Source: Heliocybe sulcata (taxonomy: Eukaryota > Basidiomycota > Agaricomycetes > Gloeophyllales > Gloeophyllaceae). Taken from it: a stretch of 64,000 nucleotides of DNA. This document shows positions 60,185 to 64,000 of the stretch, in pieces. Location of the stretch: NCBI GenBank assembly GCA_004369045.1, contig ML213539.1, positions 54,521 through 118,520 of the forward strand. Reading direction: 5' to 3'. The notes below the pieces were generated by a model that searched no databases, was not told the DNA's origin, and worked only from the letters and a program-made list of their open reading frames with translations. Made by a program: the position numbers and the translations under genes. How positions within the stretch are numbered: the first letter of the stretch is position 1; every line of letters starts with the position of its first letter.

Positions 60185-61782
60185 ATGTCTTATACTCTCG
60201 TACCGCCTCATGCCACTGTTCCGTTTCTACGTACTGCTCTCCGGCATACCCTCGAATCGGAGGACCGCAAAAACCCATATTGTAGCGGCACCTGCCGTGT
60301 CCCTCCGGAAAATTTCCATGTCTACTACCGACATGCTGCTCGTAAAGAATCTGGGTTAGTCGCGATACACATTTATCGTATAGGCTTTATAGAAGATTTA
60401 CATCATTTCAGGTTCTTGGATATGTTCAACGCCTCCGAGCAGGATGTACAACCCCTTCTGCGGGCTTGTCGACCCCTCGCCTCGTCAAACAGTGTGCATT
60501 CTGGCGAGCTTGGCTCTGATTGCTTTGCCGTTGGCTTCTCTCCTGAACGGCAAGGGTTTCTCGACATGATCAGCGCCGAACTCTTGGAAGGACTGGATGA
60601 AGAGCGACAAGCTCGACTTGAACTACGTCAATTGAATGTTTACGGTACGTACCTACACGCTCACTATTACTCGAATGTGTTACATATGACATTCGGATAG
60701 GCCGCGAGCACGCCCGGCACCAGTGTAACGACCCATCAAAGGAAGACGACCTATTTGGACGTCTACTCTGCGTATACCCGACCGCTCACGAAGGTGGTAC
60801 CTTGGTCCTTCATAATGAACATCGCCAATACAGAATCAATCCTAAAGACCTCCTGTCAGAGACCGCAGAACCGAATTTGGCCTACATTGCTTTCTACAGC
60901 GACCTCGAGTATGAAGTCGAGCCTGTTACGTCCGGTCATCTTGTCATGCTGGCATACGATATTCGATTCATCAAGCGGGATGAAAGCAACAAGCAAAAGA
61001 CCCACCTCAAGATGTCTACTACGACTGTCAATCAAGATGAAGTCAAGGGGTACTTGAACCTCCTACTCGACAACTCAGAATTCCTCCCGAAAGGCGGCCT
61101 CATTGGATTTGGCCTATGCCACAAGTATCCTGTCGAGTTCTTAGGTCGGAGGAACTATCGAACTGATCCTACTCCCATGCGGTCCGTGGGTCGCGCAAGG
61201 CGTCGTCTCAAGGGGCCAGACGCTGTGCTTATGCGAGCTGCCAAAGACCTCGGTCTGCACGCGTTCCTCAGGGTGATCTATTACGACTTGGATAAGCATA
61301 TCTCTGTCATGTCAGATGGCTATGCCGTTTTTCTCAATACTCTCAAAAAGCATCCGCTATATGAACTCGTCGATGACAACGACGAGCGGAAAGCGGACGT
61401 CGTAGAACATGTTGGTTGTGGCGTGCCTGTGGCACGGAAACCAAGAAAACAGGGACACAGGGTAGCCCGCTGGACCATAGATTGGATTACGGAAGTAGGC
61501 AGCATCAACACATTCGTCGAACCGTTCATTGATGCCTCGCACGAGCTCGAGTTCTTTCATGGGAATCTGGCTTTGATCGTGCGGATTGGTCCTCCGGGTG
61601 CTAGGGCGATCGCTACAGCCTCCGGGTCCGTCAATGAGGATTCTGCTTCGGAAAGATATAGTGATTTGGAGGATGAAGACCCTTACAGCAGTGACAGTCT
61701 ACCGGACGCAAGCGAGGGTACGGGTAATAGCGAGGACGAGCAGAACGATCAGCTGGGCTCGAATACAGGGCCTGCTAGATAA
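60185..61782 (+). CDS. 2-oxoglutarate/Fe(II) oxygenase-like protein, metal ligands apparently lost
   Basis: Exons 60185-60354, 60412-60644 and 60701-61782 give 494 residues. The region LRQLNVYG...DDLFGRLLCVYPTAHEGGTL then LAYIAFYSDLEYEVEPVTSGH follows the fungal prolyl-4-hydroxylase-like family, whose members read YG...H-x-D-T-P...MFG and SDVxHEVxPVTSG. The 16-residue spacing between YG and LFG is kept, but the first His position is Cys143 (CND), Asp145 remains, and the distal His is Tyr205 (LEYEV). If the recalled consensus is right, iron binding is lost and this is a pseudo-oxygenase. The C-terminus (from about 430) is acidic and Ser-rich. An intact 494-codon frame argues against simple decay. 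Confidence 0.8.
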
Positions 61783-61856
61783 CTTGCTTGCCAAAGGGAC
61801 CGTAGAACACGTCATCTATCAAATGCTTGCTTACTATAACTAGAAAGTGCGACAAG

Positions 61857-63914
61857 TCAGTTCTGTTGGTGATCGACCTTGCTCACGATGAAAGCACATC
61901 TCAAGCCTTCGTCCATGGGCTCCATTTCCATATAGCTCCCGCTTCTGTTTGCGGTCTCCTCTGGACCCTCCTGCAAGACAATACGCATCCGGTTGGCCAA
62001 GGAATAGCGTGCCCACTGCGGTGACCAGCCCAGCTTGTAGGTATTTGGATTCCCAGAACGCACAAAGGACAGCCAATATGCGATGAGCTCGGACGAAAAC
62101 GCGAGCTCCAGCGGCGTTTGAGGCGAGAATGTGGTGCTTCCATTGGGCCTGCAAGGTACCGGGATGGATCACGATAAGTCAATGCAATTAGATATGAGGT
62201 GGGCGCACACACCCTGGGTTCGTGCCATCAAAGAACATCCAATTCTCGGCGCCGTGCTCTACGGCGTCGGAGCCGCGAACAGGCTGGTTATATCGGTATG
62301 CCCATGTATTGTTCGTCACCGAGAGCGCACTACCTATGATATTCCGCTATGACAGACAGTCGGCTCACATGAACGCAACTTTTCAATAGAAAACCTAGAT
62401 ACGCACCGCACATCTATTTAGTGATTCACCAGTGGACGCTCGGATCCGCTCCTCATCAGTCGCGAACTGACCAGGTGCATATAGAGATGCAAACCCATCG
62501 AGATCAAAGTCAGTAAGCGAGGGCCAGACTGATTTCAAAGTCGCGATGAAGTCTACGACCTCGGGCAAGCTTTCATTAGATGTTGAGCTGCATGCATGGC
62601 AAGTGTGAGTGGTGGGAATGTGGACAACGTAACAAGACATTCACCCCAAGAGTATGGGCACGCGGGCGAATTCGCCTCGCAGGAGCGATCTAGTCGGAAA
62701 GTCTGTGATGATTCTCCCATCCACCATAGGTCGGAAGGCATTGTATCCCGTGCTACGTAGGCATTCAATCAAGCACAATCAATTCCAAAATGTCGGCCGA
62801 CTGACAAGTTGTAGTACGCCGCATCTTGGGCTCGCGCCAGTGCACCAATGTCAGCACCTCTCAAGCATTTCATTTGCTCGGAAAGTCTTCCAGTTCCACA
62901 ACCAGCGTTGCTCGCATAGTATTCGAACAATGGCTAGGTAAAGTTGACAGATCTGGTCGTTGAGAAAAGTCCGCGATCTCCTCACCAAGGTCTGCTCGGG
63001 TAACGCGAGTGGCACTCTGAAGACACTTTGAGCGATAGCTGCAGAGAACAGATGTTCCGGTTCTTTTGCAACGAGATGCAGTTCGACCGAGCTGGCTCCA
63101 GCACTGTGACCGCCAATGCTAACTTTCGCGGGATCGCCGCCGAACGCACGGATATGTCGCTGGACCCATTTTAGCGCCAGCAGTTGATCTTGGAATCCAA
63201 CATTCAGATCGCCTAGCTCAGAGTCAATAAATGCAGGATGAGATAGGAATCCCAGAGAGTCGAGCCGGTAGTATGGTGCGACAATGATTACGTCCGGGCT
63301 CTGCTCGATCCAATGATCGAAAGGCCATAGTGCCGGGTTGCCATACGTGTATCCTAGGTAGTCCCAAGTCAAAGAGAGGACAGGTGCCAAAGTAAATGTC
63401 CCTACCCCCTCCGTGGAAGTATACGAATACCGGAACTTGCGCGCAGTCGTCAATACAAGCTATCTCGGATATAAAGCTGACCAGACATACGGCGACTGCC
63501 CCGTCTTGCATTGGACGGGGTGTATATATTCATGTTGAGGCAGTCTTCTGTGCCTGCTCCTCCAGCATCCCCAGCTGCACAATCTCAGGAGGTTAGTGAA
63601 GGCAAGAAACAGTGAAGCCTCCAGCACTGACAACCTGTAGTACCCTGTACGCAAAAGTCAGGGCACTCGGTGATGTTCAGTATTGTACCTCTGGCTTCAT
63701 GGGTGACGCGAGTCGTGTTCAGAGTGCGTGGCGCACGGAAGCGTAGGTCCGCAAGAGGCGGTTCAGCATACGGAATCCCTAGGTAAGCGATGGTATTGGA
63801 ATTCGTCTGATTCCCTCTGTACTGAACATAACCCAGGTCGACGACTGGGTCCTGGATAGAGCAATACCATGAAGGCAGCAGTGCCGCTAAGATCACATCC
63901 CTCCAAGAGAGCAT
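61857..63914 (-). CDS. Secreted type-B carboxylesterase/lipase
   Basis: Nine minus-strand exons (63914-63644, 63574-63491, 63435-63406, 63353-62986, 62933-62806, 62752-62645, 62587-62403, 62333-62213, 62148-61857) give 528 residues. Signal peptide MLSWRDVILAALLPSWYCS; YLGIPYAEPPLADLRFRAP; GTEDCLNMNIYTP; oxyanion loop FHGGGY; nucleophile elbow IGGHSAGAS with Ser212; Glu335 in LGSTSNE; His418 in AVEHGAENW. The complete triad and usual length indicate an active alpha/beta-hydrolase that cleaves carboxylic esters outside the cell. The stop codon lies 74 bp from that of the convergent oxygenase-like gene. An upstream alternative frame start beyond 63914 has no ATG. Confidence 0.93.
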
Positions 63915-64000
63915 TAGGTGATTTGGACAAGACGGAGCCCACGTCGAGGATATTACTGCCAGTATGAGACAATCAGTCAAAGAAAGCAGTAGGCTCGTCG

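Noticed and set aside
1-64000. CRISPR arrays, rRNA genes, bacterial operons or ribosome-binding sites
   Set aside because: None seen; gene structure is eukaryotic throughout.

Overview
The window reads as nuclear DNA of a basidiomycete fungus, most likely an Agaricomycete. Genes are cut by many short GT-AG introns (mostly 48-70 nt), codon-rich exons lie on both strands, and several products belong to families typical of, or largely confined to, these fungi (DUF6532, DUF6699, cerato-platanin, GH81 glucanase, PL14 lyase, fungal carboxylesterase, HMG-box factor). No operons, CRISPR arrays or rRNA genes were seen. Exon coordinates were built by hand from splice signals; every multi-exon model reported as a full gene closes in frame unless stated otherwise.

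Layout. 1-10 kb: the 3' part of a DUF6532 gene (<100-802), a secreted PL14-type lyase (2086-3458), copy A of an inverted ~0.85 kb duplication (4386-5236) and two DUF6699 genes (6220-7682 and 8938-9815, both minus). 10-20 kb: an intact gag-like ORF (10393-11457), a 34-36 bp minisatellite running into a 940-N assembly gap, a CCDC124-type ribosome-associated protein (13021-14079), a 2171-bp foldback transposon made of two 995-bp arms that are identical wherever compared and flanked by an 8-bp target duplication (14479-16649), a calcipressin (16708-17548), and copy B of the duplication (19377-20220). 20-31 kb: a PP2C phosphatase (20977-22495, minus), an 889-residue cysteine-rich single-pass membrane protein (23101-25977, minus) and the translesion polymerase REV1 (27255-31206).

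31-46 kb: an intron-bearing tRNA-Trp(CCA), a decayed zinc alcohol dehydrogenase, a SAM methyltransferase (33506-34378), a pair of inverted tRNA-like sequences, a non-autonomous DNA transposon with ~45-bp terminal inverted repeats and eight TCCGGAC motifs (35983-36851), a cerato-platanin (37531-37950) convergent with a GH81 beta-1,3-glucanase (38248-40762), then an HMG-box factor (44124-45504). 46-64 kb: AT-rich repeat-bearing DNA, an MCP1-like mitochondrial protein with an apparent frameshift (47926-48737), a 30-exon type IIC (Na,K-ATPase-like) P-type ATPase (48831-53847, minus) containing a 5-nt exon, a small membrane protein (56857-57640, minus), a 2-oxoglutarate-oxygenase-like protein whose two iron-binding histidines appear replaced (60185-61782) and a secreted carboxylesterase (61857-63914, minus).

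The genes do not form an obvious cluster or pathway. Secreted or wall-directed products (PL14, cerato-platanin, GH81, carboxylesterase) are interspersed with housekeeping genes (REV1, CCDC124, MCP1, calcipressin/PP2C signalling). The most unusual items are the perfect large palindrome, the probable pseudo-oxygenase, the Na,K-ATPase-like pump with its microexon, and the inverted tRNA-like pair.
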